A stretch of DNA of 6,407 nt, taken from NCBI GenBank assembly GCA_021768055.1, contig JAASSE010000065.1, positions 1 to 6,407 on the forward strand, read 5' to 3'. Source of the stretch: Gammaproteobacteria bacterium. Its GTDB lineage: Bacteria > Pseudomonadota > Gammaproteobacteria > SZUA-229. Both the position numbers and the translations under genes were made by a program. This document shows, piece by piece, positions 1-5,773 of the stretch. The notes below the pieces were generated by a model. That model was not told the origin of the DNA and searched no databases. It was given only the letters and a program-made list of their open reading frames with translations. Numbering within the stretch: the stretch's first letter is position 1; the number at the start of each line of letters is the position of its first letter.

Positions 1-1
1 C

Positions 2-811
2 ACGGGCATTTCGGCTGGCGATCGGGCAAAGACGATCGCAGCGGCGGTGAAACCGGATGCCAGGCCTAGCGACATCGTGCAGCCCGGGCATATTTTTCCG
101 CTAATGGCGCAACCGGGAGGCGTGCTGACCCGCGCCGGTCATACTGAAGCCGGTTGCGACCTCGCGCGACTTGCCGCCCAGGAACCCAGCGCAGTCATTG
201 TTGAGATTCTGAATGAAGACGGTACCATGGCACGTCGGCCCGACCTGGAAAAATTCGCCGTCGAACACGACCTCAAGATCGGTACGATCGAGGACCTGAT
301 CAGTTACCGGATCAAGAACGAAAAAACCGTTGAGCGTGTCACCGAATGTGATTTCCCGACCGAGTTCGGTGACTTCAGACTGCACGCCTACAGGAACGTG
401 CTGGATGAGGGACTGCATTTTGCGATGGTGCATGGCGACATCGACAGCAACCAACCGATACTGGTTCGCGTTCATGTCGAGAACACGCTGAACGATATGT
501 TTGGTTCATCTGAAGCCAAAGGGTGGCCGCTGCGTGCGGCACTGAAGCAGGTTGCAGAAAATGACAACGGTGTTGTCGTGATTATTCGCCAACCGGAGGA
601 AGGAGATGCCATTATCAACTGGATGCAGCGGCAACAGGTTTCCGGTAATGACGAAGGTGTTTACAAGGAAGACTTGCGCAAGGACGGTGTTGGTGCGCAA
701 ATTCTGATGGACATCGGTGTCAAAAAAATGCGCCTGATGTCCGCACCCAAGGTGTATCATGGGCTCGCCGGTTTCGACCTGGAAATTGTCGAATACGTCA
801 GTGGAAGTTAA
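2..811 (+). CDS. ribB: 3,4-dihydroxy-2-butanone-4-phosphate synthase with a degenerate GTP cyclohydrolase II-like C-terminal domain (RibBX type), 5' partial
   Basis: The gene enters from outside the window: the frame is open from base 2 and reads [16 protein letters not shown] before the GTG at 47, so that GTG is internal. About 100 N-terminal residues should be missing. The first visible part is the end of the DHBP synthase domain, which turns ribulose 5-phosphate into 3,4-dihydroxy-2-butanone 4-phosphate plus formate for riboflavin synthesis; [15 protein letters not shown] (from base 131) and the segment ending DLISYR are typical. The rest aligns with GTP cyclohydrolase II (VRVHVEN, GVGAQIL, the C-terminal [13 protein letters not shown]). 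However, the Cys ligands expected just after VRVH are gone ([18 protein letters not shown]), so this half should not hydrolyse GTP. That matches the RibBX variant described in Proteobacteria. A separate ribA would then be expected elsewhere. ribH follows after 33 bases, and genes such as ribD and ribE probably lie upstream. Often annotated ribBA. Confidence 0.93.
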   Translation, partial: TGISAGDRAKTIAAAVKPDARPSDIVQPGHIFPLMAQPGGVLTRAGHTEAGCDLARLAAQEPSAVIVEILNEDGTMARRPDLEKFAVEHDLKIGTIEDLISYRIKNEKTVERVTECDFPTEFGDFRLHAYRNVLDEGLHFAMVHGDIDSNQPILVRVHVENTLNDMFGSSEAKGWPLRAALKQVAENDNGVVVIIRQPEEGDAIINWMQRQQVSGNDEGVYKEDLRKDGVGAQILMDIGVKKMRLMSAPKVYHGLAGFDLEIVEYVSGS

Positions 812-844
812 TTCAGCTACACAGGATAATGTGAGTAACAAGTT

Positions 845-1318
845 ATGAGTGATATCAATTCAATAGAAGGCAGTCTGCAGTACTCGAAAGGGCGTTTTGC
901 TATTGTATGCGCCAGGTTCAACGGTTTTATCGTTGAAAGTCTGCTGGCCGGTGCGCTCGACACGCTGAAGCGCAGCGGTGTTGAAGAATCATCGATAACT
1001 GTCGCCAAAACACCGGGTGCATTTGAAATACCTGTCGTCGTACAGAGCCTGGCGCAAAGTGGAAACTATGACGCCATCATCGCGCTTGGCGCAGTAATTC
1101 GTGGTGCTACACCGCATTTTGATATCGTCGCCAATGAATCGGCCAAGGGACTGTCAGCAATCGCACTGGATCATGGTATTCCCGTGATTAACGGTATTAT
1201 TACCACCGATACCATCGAGCAGGCGATTGAACGCGCCGGCACCAAGGCGGGTAATAAAGGTGCTGAAGCAGCCAGCGGTGCGATCGAAATGGTCAACCTG
1301 ATGGCCCAACTCGACTAG
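845..1318 (+). CDS. ribH: 6,7-dimethyl-8-ribityllumazine synthase
   Basis: RibH condenses 5-amino-6-ribitylaminouracil with the butanone phosphate made by the preceding gene product, giving 6,7-dimethyl-8-ribityllumazine, the direct precursor of riboflavin. It is a cytosolic enzyme that forms pentamers or 60-mers. The 157 residues match the usual length (E. coli 156). Visible family motifs are ARFN (23-26), PGAFEIP (57-63), [12 protein letters not shown] (82-93) with the catalytic His at 91, and [20 protein letters not shown] (120-139). Residue 116 is Asn in PVINGII, where E. coli and many others have Phe (PVAFGVL); this position lies near the active site in known structures, and Asn there is, as I recall, not unprecedented in other proteobacteria. 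ATG 845 is chosen because the nearby GTG at 831 is in another frame that stops at 846. No clear Shine-Dalgarno sequence precedes it. nusB starts 12 bases after the stop. Confidence 0.97.
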   Translation: MSDINSIEGSLQYSKGRFAIVCARFNGFIVESLLAGALDTLKRSGVEESSITVAKTPGAFEIPVVVQSLAQSGNYDAIIALGAVIRGATPHFDIVANESAKGLSAIALDHGIPVINGIITTDTIEQAIERAGTKAGNKGAEAASGAIEMVNLMAQLD

Positions 1319-1330
1319 CACAGCAATCCC

Positions 1331-1774
1331 ATGTCTGAAAACACAAGTCTTGCGAAGGGAAGAGGGAAGGCAAGACGACTCGCGATGCAGGCCCTGTACC
1401 AGTGGCAGCTGACATCCGATGCGATCGACGGTATTGAGCAGCAGTTCAGGGAGGAGAACGATATGAAAAATATTGATGAAGATTATTTTTCAGAACTGCT
1501 GCACGGTGTGCTCGAGCAGCAAGTCACGATAGATGCGGAACTCGAGAAACACATGTCCAAAAAGATCGACGATGTTGATCCGGTCGAACGGGCCATTCTT
1601 CGACTCGCAACCTATGAACTCATCAAGCGCCTCGATGTACCTTACAAGGTTGTGCTCAATGAAGCAGTTACGCTGGCGAAAAAATTCTGTGCTGAAAAAA
1701 GCCATACTTTCGTCAATGCTGTTCTCGACAAGGCCGCACGCAATACCCGAACACACGAAACCGCGTCTGCCTGA
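1331..1774 (+). CDS. nusB: Transcription antitermination factor NusB
   Basis: NusB is a small all-helical RNA-binding protein. With NusE (ribosomal protein S10) it binds boxA RNA and assembles the antitermination complex that lets RNA polymerase read through rRNA operons. The 147 residues compare with 139 in E. coli. The arginine-rich start (GRGKARRLAMQALYQWQ, 10-26) carries RNA-binding residues. The DPVERAILRLATYEL segment (83-97) and the C-terminal VPYKVVLNEA...AEKSHTFVNAVLDKAAR block (103-137) are the strongest family signatures. The gene lies 12 bases after ribH and its TGA overlaps the ATG of thiL by one base, the same order as in E. coli. No Shine-Dalgarno sequence is visible, so translation may depend on coupling with ribH. 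The last ten residues (NTRTHETASA) extend past the conserved fold and look unstructured. Confidence 0.97.
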   Translation: MSENTSLAKGRGKARRLAMQALYQWQLTSDAIDGIEQQFREENDMKNIDEDYFSELLHGVLEQQVTIDAELEKHMSKKIDDVDPVERAILRLATYELIKRLDVPYKVVLNEAVTLAKKFCAEKSHTFVNAVLDKAARNTRTHETASA

Positions 1775-2742
1775 TGCCATTCGGTGAATTCAATTTAATC
1801 CGTAAATTTTTTACCAGGACATACCAGCGCAGCGATGTAAGCCTGGGTGTTGGCGATGATGCTGCCGTGGTTAATGTGCCACAAGGCAAGCAGCTGGTTG
1901 TGACCACGGATACACTGGTTGCGGGTGTGCATTTTCCTGAAGAAACATCACCGCGCGATATCGCTTACAAGTCCATTGTTGTAAACCTGAGTGACCTCGC
2001 CGCGATGGGTGCGGAGCCCGCATGGCTGACTTTGTGTGTAAACCTGCCTGAAGTTGATCATGACTGGTTGCAGGCCTTCTCTGAAAGTTTTTATCAGACC
2101 TGTGAACGCTTTCATGTGCAGTTAATCGGCGGTGACACTGTACAGGGGCCGTTGTCCATCACCGTGCAGGCAATGGGCCTGGTCGATAGCGGTAAGGTTT
2201 TGCAGCGCAGCGGAGCGCAAGCCGGTGATTTGATTTATGTCAGCGGCACACTGGGGGATGCGGCTATTGGCTTAGCCATGGTGCAGGGCAGGTGTGCGCA
2301 GAACGATGACAGCGACTGGTTTATCGGCCGACTGAACCGGCCTGAGCCGCGCATTGAACTGGGCCTGGCCGCAGCTCCATACTGCAGTGCCGCGATCGAT
2401 ATATCAGACGGCCTCGCAGCGGACCTGAGTCATGTGCTTGAAGCTGGCACTTGTGGTGCTACAGTCTATGTTGACAGTGTGCCCTTGTCGGTCGAGGCGA
2501 AACGCTATTTTGAACAACAGGGTGATATTGACTGGACGCAGGTACTGGCCAGCGGTGATGACTACGAGCTGTGTCTGACGGTTTCACCTGAAAATGAAAC
2601 CCGACTTGTTGAAGCGGCAACTTCTGTTTCTGTGCCCGTGTCCAAGGTAGGTGAAATAACCGAAGATCCTGCGATGCGCCTGCTGGAGGATGCGGGCAAC
2701 GAAATAAAACTCAAAGATGCAGGCTATGATCATTTCTCATAA
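1774..2742 (+). CDS. thiL: Thiamine-monophosphate kinase
   Basis: ThiL uses ATP to phosphorylate thiamine monophosphate to thiamine pyrophosphate, the active cofactor, in the cytosol. At 322 residues it is close to E. coli ThiL (325). It belongs to the PurM/AIR synthase-like ATPase superfamily. In order the sequence shows GVGDDAAVV (25-33) and TTDTLVAGVHF (44-54), which include metal- and nucleotide-binding acidic residues; NLSDLAAMGAEP (71-82); GGDTVQGPLSITV (119-131); the C-terminal domain start VSGTLGDAAIGL (156-167); DISDGLAADLSH (209-220); SGDDYEL (260-266); and the closing GYDHF (317-321). All usual motif aspartates appear present. The ATG shares its first base with the TGA of nusB, and the stop TAA shares its last base with the ATG of pgpA, so it is probably translationally coupled on both sides. 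No independent Shine-Dalgarno sequence is seen. Confidence 0.97.
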   Translation: MPFGEFNLIRKFFTRTYQRSDVSLGVGDDAAVVNVPQGKQLVVTTDTLVAGVHFPEETSPRDIAYKSIVVNLSDLAAMGAEPAWLTLCVNLPEVDHDWLQAFSESFYQTCERFHVQLIGGDTVQGPLSITVQAMGLVDSGKVLQRSGAQAGDLIYVSGTLGDAAIGLAMVQGRCAQNDDSDWFIGRLNRPEPRIELGLAAAPYCSAAIDISDGLAADLSHVLEAGTCGATVYVDSVPLSVEAKRYFEQQGDIDWTQVLASGDDYELCLTVSPENETRLVEAATSVSVPVSKVGEITEDPAMRLLEDAGNEIKLKDAGYDHFS

Positions 2743-3224
2743 TGGCGAAGGTTGAGTTACAGCAGCTGAAGGACCCGTTGGTTCTGGTTGCGCTGGGGCT
2801 AGGCAGCGGACTGGCTCCAAAGGCGCCGGGAACGGCGGGAACGGTGGTGGCGATACCGCTGTTTGTGTTAATGCAGCCGCTGCCGTTGATCTCCTACGTG
2901 TTTTTGACTACCTGTGTATTCATAGCAGGCATCTGGATTTGCGGCTATGCCGCCGACAAGCTGGGTGTACAGGATCACCCGTCGATTGTAATTGATGAAG
3001 TAGCAGGTTATTTAATTACCATGATTGCTGCACCGGCAGGCTGGTTATGGATAGTTATCGGCTTTGTTCTGTTTCGTTTGTTCGATGTGATCAAGCCATG
3101 GCCGGTGTCATGGTTTGATAAAAACGTTCATGGCGGCATTGGTATTATGCTAGATGATGTGGTGGCGGGCATCATGAGTCTGTTAGTGATCCAGATACTG
3201 GTGTATTTCCAGGTATTTACATGA
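2742..3224 (+). CDS. pgpA: Phosphatidylglycerophosphatase A
   Basis: PgpA is an inner-membrane phosphatase that removes the phosphate from phosphatidylglycerol phosphate to give phosphatidylglycerol, a major anionic phospholipid. The 160 residues contain the family blocks GSGLAPKAPGTAGT (21-34), DHPSIVIDEVAGY (78-90), FRLFDVIKPWP (111-121) and GGIGIMLDDVVAG (131-143). Acidic residues in the second and last blocks are the likely metal-binding and catalytic ones. Hydrophobic stretches at roughly 35-56, 54-72, 92-112 and 138-157 fit a polytopic membrane protein. The ATG overlaps the thiL stop by one base, as expected for the nusB-thiL-pgpA cluster, and the final TGA overlaps the start of the next gene by four bases (ATGA at 3221-3224). 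The product is functionally unrelated to ThiL; the pairing is an old conserved neighbourhood. Confidence 0.96.
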   Translation: MAKVELQQLKDPLVLVALGLGSGLAPKAPGTAGTVVAIPLFVLMQPLPLISYVFLTTCVFIAGIWICGYAADKLGVQDHPSIVIDEVAGYLITMIAAPAGWLWIVIGFVLFRLFDVIKPWPVSWFDKNVHGGIGIMLDDVVAGIMSLLVIQILVYFQVFT

Positions 3225-3871
3225 AGGTTATAGCAACACGATTAATCGCAGCACTTGTCATACTTGTTGCCGGTAACGCGCTTGCGGTCGAACAGGTGCA
3301 TGTACAGGCGCTACTGGGCAACAAGGCCGTGGTCATGATCGACGGTCAGCGCAGAACACTATCGGTTGGCGAAACCAGTCCTGAAGGCGTCAAGCTCGTG
3401 GAAACAAACAAAGATCATGCAGTACTCGAGATTGATGGCGTGCAAAAGCCATATCAACTCGGTGGCTTGATAACCACGAACTATACAAAGCCTTCTCAAC
3501 ATAAAGAAACCGTGTATGCCGACAGGCAGGGTATGTTCAAGGCGATCGGTACAATTAACGGACGTACTGTTCGGTTTTTACTGGATACCGGCGCCACCAA
3601 CGTCGCCATGAACAAGGCGCAGGCAAAAAAGCTGGGTGTTAACTATCGTATGCATGGAAAACCGGTGACCATCAGCACCGCGTCAGAAGACGTCAAAGGT
3701 TACCGCGTTAAATTAAAGTCTGTAAGCCTCGGGCGTATCAAGCAACGCAATGTTGAAGCTATGGTCATCGACGGCTACCATCCCGGGCCTATCCTGCTGG
3801 GCATGTCATTCCTCGGCAAGCTCAAAGTTGAAAAAGAAGGCGATGCCATGACCATCAGGCAAAGAAACTAA
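3221..3871 (+). CDS. Secreted retropepsin-like (clan AA) aspartic protease, TIGR02281-type
   Basis: The 216-residue protein starts with a clear signal peptide (MKVIATRLIAALVILVAGNALA, cleavage likely after residue 22), so it is expected in the periplasm. Residues about 25-81 form a small beta-rich segment (ALLGNKAVVMIDGQ, LSVGETSPEGVKLV, AVLEIDG, YQLGG) that resembles, by pattern only, the homology region of type II secretion GspC proteins. Residues about 98-214 form a single retropepsin-like domain: FLLDTGATNVAMN (119-131) with catalytic Asp 122, STASEDVKGYRVKL (152-165), and the closing hydrophobic-hydrophobic-Gly block ILLGMSFLGKL (191-201). With one DTG per chain it should act as a homodimer, like retroviral proteases. 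The family is widespread in proteobacteria, but I know of no established substrate. It overlaps pgpA by four bases and has a modest ribosome binding site, AGGT at 3211-3214. Confidence 0.88.
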   Translation: MKVIATRLIAALVILVAGNALAVEQVHVQALLGNKAVVMIDGQRRTLSVGETSPEGVKLVETNKDHAVLEIDGVQKPYQLGGLITTNYTKPSQHKETVYADRQGMFKAIGTINGRTVRFLLDTGATNVAMNKAQAKKLGVNYRMHGKPVTISTASEDVKGYRVKLKSVSLGRIKQRNVEAMVIDGYHPGPILLGMSFLGKLKVEKEGDAMTIRQRN

Positions 3872-3889
3872 CTGCTGTTAACATTCAAG

Positions 3890-4519
3890 TCAGTTTGCTT
3901 GAACAAGATGCAATGCCATGGCGCCGCCAGCGACGATTTTGCTTTCCTTTTGTTTCAAGCCGTTTTGTTCGATCAAGGTGGGTAGTCCGCGTATTGATAT
4001 GAAGTGGCGGTAATTACGAAAGTGCCTGCGACCGGCAGCCAGTTCTGACACAAATATAAAGGGTTTGATGAACCAACCTTTCAGCAGTCGGGCAGGGCCT
4101 GCGTGAAAATCAATCAGCAGAATATGCCCGTCAGCTTTTATCACCCGTTTCATTTCTGCAATCACGGCCAGGCGTGTGGCCTGGTCCATTTCATGCAGCA
4201 CCAGCATGCACAGCACCAGGTCAAAGGAATTGTCTTCAAAAGGAATACTGGTTGCATCGCCGAGGCGCAGGTCCGCACTGTCACCCAGTCTTTGTTTCGC
4301 CATACCCAGCATCGCGGGTGAGGTATCAACACCGTATAGTTTGCAGCCGTATTTTTTATATAAATCCAGGTGCACGCCGGTGCCGCAACCGATATCGAGC
4401 ACCTGCATGCCTTGCTCGGGTGGCAGCATGCGTGCTCCCAGCGACCTCAGGCCTTTATTTATCGGCTCGAAGATCCGGTCATAGATGCCTGCTACGTTGC
4501 GATAGGGATCATCGTTCAT
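3890..4519 (-). CDS. Class I SAM-dependent methyltransferase (Methyltransf_11 type), substrate unknown
   Basis: This is a Rossmann-fold methyltransferase. Counting from the ATG at 4519 it has 209 residues: motif I VLDIGCGTG (40-48) binds S-adenosylmethionine, YGVDTS (62-67) carries the acidic residue that should hold the SAM ribose, LGDATSIPFEDNSFDLVLCM (86-105) covers motifs II and III, and LVLHEM follows (106-111). The C-terminal third (KGWFIKPFIFVSELAAGRRHFRNYRHF) is hydrophobic and basic and may contact a lipid-like or quinone-like substrate, which is only an inference; the closest well-known relatives by pattern are UbiE-like enzymes. A GTG at 4534 would add MPANT. I prefer the ATG because neither site has a Shine-Dalgarno sequence. 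It lies 30 bases after the yceF stop (15 with the GTG), so the two are probably co-transcribed. It converges on the protease gene with 18 bases between stops. Confidence 0.87.
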   Translation of the reverse strand: MNDDPYRNVAGIYDRIFEPINKGLRSLGARMLPPEQGMQVLDIGCGTGVHLDLYKKYGCKLYGVDTSPAMLGMAKQRLGDSADLRLGDATSIPFEDNSFDLVLCMLVLHEMDQATRLAVIAEMKRVIKADGHILLIDFHAGPARLLKGWFIKPFIFVSELAAGRRHFRNYRHFISIRGLPTLIEQNGLKQKESKIVAGGAMALHLVQAN

Positions 4520-4549
4520 AGTGTTGGCAGGCACATGATACCGGCGCTG

Positions 4550-5131
4550 TCAGGACGACAGCAGCGAATAACCTTCGTTTTCAAGCATGGATGCTAACTT
4601 GATCAACGGCAGGCCGATCAGGGCATTGGGATCTTCCCCCTCGAATTTCTCGAACAGGGCGATGCCCAGGCCTTCCGACTTGAAGCTGCCGGCACAGTTG
4701 TAGGGCTGCTCCTTGTGCAGGTACTGTTCGATCATCTCGTCGCTCAGTGTCCTGAATACGACGGTGTAGGGAACGCAGGCGGTCTGTACATGGCCGGTGT
4801 CCGAATTAAGCACGCACAGGCCAGTGTGGAATACGATACGCCTGCCCGAAGCCTGCCGCAGCTGGGTCATCGCATTGTCAAAATTGCCGGGCTTGGTCAG
4901 CGCCTTGCCGTCGAGCTCGGCGCTCTGGTCCGAACCGATGATGAGTGCATGAGGGTGGCGGCCAGCCACGGCTTCGGCCTTGCTTGTGGCCAGGCGCACG
5001 ACCATGTCTTCGATCGATTCACCCGCCAGCGGCGCCTCGTCGATTTCCGGAGAATCACAGCTGTAGTCAACCTGCAGGCGATCGAGCAGGGTCTTGCGAT
5101 AGGGGGAAGTAGAGGCAAGCACCAGGTCCAT
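4550..5131 (-). CDS. yceF: Maf-family nucleotide pyrophosphatase, YceF (7-methyl-GTP) type
   Basis: Maf proteins cleave non-canonical nucleoside triphosphates to monophosphate and pyrophosphate; E. coli YceF is reported to prefer 7-methyl-GTP, a product of RNA turnover. The 193 residues line up with E. coli YceF throughout: LASTSPYRKTLL (5-16) phosphate-binding loop, EIDE (29-32), KAEAVA (51-56), IIGSDQ (64-69) with the catalytic acidic residue, the KP of the substrate loop (80-81), the YceF-specific CAGSFKSEG (146-154), and EGEDPNALIGLPL (164-176). The SFKSEG loop places it in the YceF subfamily rather than the dTTP/UTP-type YhdE group. The gene is divergent from yceD, as in E. coli, and is followed by a methyltransferase gene. 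ATG 5131 has no Shine-Dalgarno sequence; an A/T-rich -10-like box lies only 8-10 bases upstream. Confidence 0.95.
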   Translation of the reverse strand: MDLVLASTSPYRKTLLDRLQVDYSCDSPEIDEAPLAGESIEDMVVRLATSKAEAVAGRHPHALIIGSDQSAELDGKALTKPGNFDNAMTQLRQASGRRIVFHTGLCVLNSDTGHVQTACVPYTVVFRTLSDEMIEQYLHKEQPYNCAGSFKSEGLGIALFEKFEGEDPNALIGLPLIKLASMLENEGYSLLSS

Positions 5132-5139
5132 GCCAACGT

Positions 5140-5147
5140 ATTTTATA
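5140..5147 (-). promoter_or_regulatory. Possible -10 element of yceF
   Basis: Read on the minus strand this is TATAAAAT, containing two overlapping -10-like hexamers (TATAAA and TAAAAT, each five of six matches). It ends eight bases before the yceF ATG at 5131, so transcription would start about two to four bases upstream of the codon. No good -35 box is found at 16-18 bases, which makes this weaker than the yceD promoter. Confidence 0.4.
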
Positions 5148-5192
5148 TGAAACTAAACTTTCGGGTAGGAAGATTGTCGGAAGCTATTGAAA

Positions 5193-5209
5193 TGTAAAGA
5201 TTATTTACA
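5193..5209. promoter_or_regulatory. Perfect dyad TGTAAA-N5-TTTACA overlapping the -35 box (possible operator)
   Basis: The two six-base arms, 5193-5198 and 5204-5209, are exact reverse complements with GATTA between them, and the right arm is exactly the -35 hexamer of the yceD promoter. A protein bound here would block RNA polymerase. The arms equal the TyrR box half-sites, but TyrR boxes have a six-base spacer, so identity with that regulator is doubtful. A six-base dyad can also arise by chance in A/T-rich DNA. Confidence 0.35.
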
Positions 5210-5232
5210 CAAAGCCCTGATTCATTTAAAAT
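5204..5232 (+). promoter_or_regulatory. Predicted sigma-70-type promoter of yceD-rpmF-plsX
   Basis: The -35 box TTTACA (5204-5209) and the -10 box TAAAAT (5227-5232) each match the sigma-70 consensus at five of six bases and are separated by the ideal 17 bases. The expected transcription start is about seven bases after the -10 box, near A5239, just three bases before the yceD ATG at 5242. No Shine-Dalgarno sequence lies between them. Confidence 0.65.
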
Positions 5233-5241
5233 TCGCCGATT

Positions 5242-5742
5242 ATGCAGAAGAAACTGCCTGTTACTGTTGATTTTCTCAAGCAGGTCGAGAGAAATGCATG
5301 TTATGAGGGCAACTGGCTGGTGCGGGAATTCGAGCGGCTCGCGGAACTGATCTGCAGCGACGTGGGGGAAGTGCAGGCCAGGTTGAAGTTTGGCACGCGC
5401 GCCGGAACCCATTGCCTGGATGGCAGTGTAACAACCGAGCTTGAACTCAGCTGTCAGCGTTGTCTCGAACCGGTCAGGCAGGTCATTAACAGTACCTTCA
5501 GGTTTGGCCTGGTACGCAGCGAAGAAGAGGCAGCATCACTGCCGGACGAATTCGAACCGTTGCTGGTTTCAGATTCAGAACAGTCGCTGCTGGAACTGGT
5601 AGAGGATGAAATATTATTGTCATTACCGCTGGTCGCCCGGCATGAGAATGAATGCTCGGAGATTCTGCAGAAACAGGTGAATAACGAACCAACGCAGGAC
5701 ACCTACAAGCCGTTTGCTGCGTTGAAAGACTTAATGAGTTAG
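5242..5742 (+). CDS. yceD: YceD/DUF177 family 23S rRNA accumulation protein
   Basis: YceD (DUF177) is a small protein needed for normal 23S rRNA accumulation in E. coli and in plant plastids; its exact molecular role is not settled. The 166 residues include LELSCQRCLEPV (67-78), whose Cys-X2-Cys pair at 71 and 74 is a family hallmark; LPDEFEPLLV (100-109); VEDEILLSLPLVARHENEC (120-138), in which H134 and C138 may complete a metal site with the Cys pair (inference); and the C-terminal KPFAALKDL (156-164). The start is well fixed because MQKKLPVTVD parallels the E. coli N-terminus MQKVKLPLTLD. Yet the predicted promoter places the mRNA start about three bases upstream, with no Shine-Dalgarno sequence. 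rpmF follows after 31 bases, the conserved order in proteobacteria. Confidence 0.94.
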   Translation: MQKKLPVTVDFLKQVERNACYEGNWLVREFERLAELICSDVGEVQARLKFGTRAGTHCLDGSVTTELELSCQRCLEPVRQVINSTFRFGLVRSEEEAASLPDEFEPLLVSDSEQSLLELVEDEILLSLPLVARHENECSEILQKQVNNEPTQDTYKPFAALKDLMS

Positions 5743-5760
5743 TTAGAAAGATTTTTTTAC

Positions 5761-5767
5761 AGGAGAG
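5761..5767 (+). promoter_or_regulatory. Strong ribosome binding site of rpmF
   Basis: AGGAGAG sits six bases before the GTG start of rpmF. It is the best Shine-Dalgarno match in the window; most other starts here have none. It fixes the GTG as the rpmF start and fits the high translation rate a ribosomal protein needs. Confidence 0.85.
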
Positions 5768-5773
5768 AGTCCC

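Larger units (their letters stand above)
5132..5241. promoter_or_regulatory. Divergent promoter region between yceF and yceD
   Basis: This 110-base stretch is the longest non-coding segment in the window and the only place where two transcription units start back to back. It is clearly richer in A and T than the flanking genes. It contains a strong candidate promoter for yceD-rpmF-plsX on its right, a weaker -10-like box for yceF on its left, and a 6-base dyad between them. Nothing resembling a structured RNA leader or riboswitch is present. Confidence 0.75.

Noticed and set aside
47..49. GTG at 47 as the true start of the ribB-type gene
   Set aside because: The frame is open to the window edge and the residues before it ([16 protein letters not shown]) are conserved DHBP synthase sequence, so the gene begins upstream of the window.
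101..841. Long open frames on the minus strand opposite ribB (101-475 and 506-841)
   Set aside because: They lie wholly or mostly against a gene with clear protein homology, have no recognisable product, and are typical shadows in moderate-GC DNA.
3884..3903. Inverted repeat TTCAAG-N8-CTTGAA between the converging protease and methyltransferase genes
   Set aside because: The stem is short and A/T-rich and no T-run follows on either strand, so it does not support a terminator call.
4103..5197. Open frames on the plus strand opposite the methyltransferase and yceF, up to 160 codons
   Set aside because: Both minus-strand genes show complete family motifs; the plus-strand translations have unnatural composition and no recognisable domain.
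5193..5209. Identification of the yceD dyad as a TyrR box
   Set aside because: The half-sites match, but the spacer is five bases instead of six, and the downstream genes have no link with aromatic amino acids.
5752..5758. Run of seven T between yceD and rpmF, considered as a terminator
   Set aside because: No hairpin precedes it, and rpmF downstream is expected to be co-transcribed with yceD.
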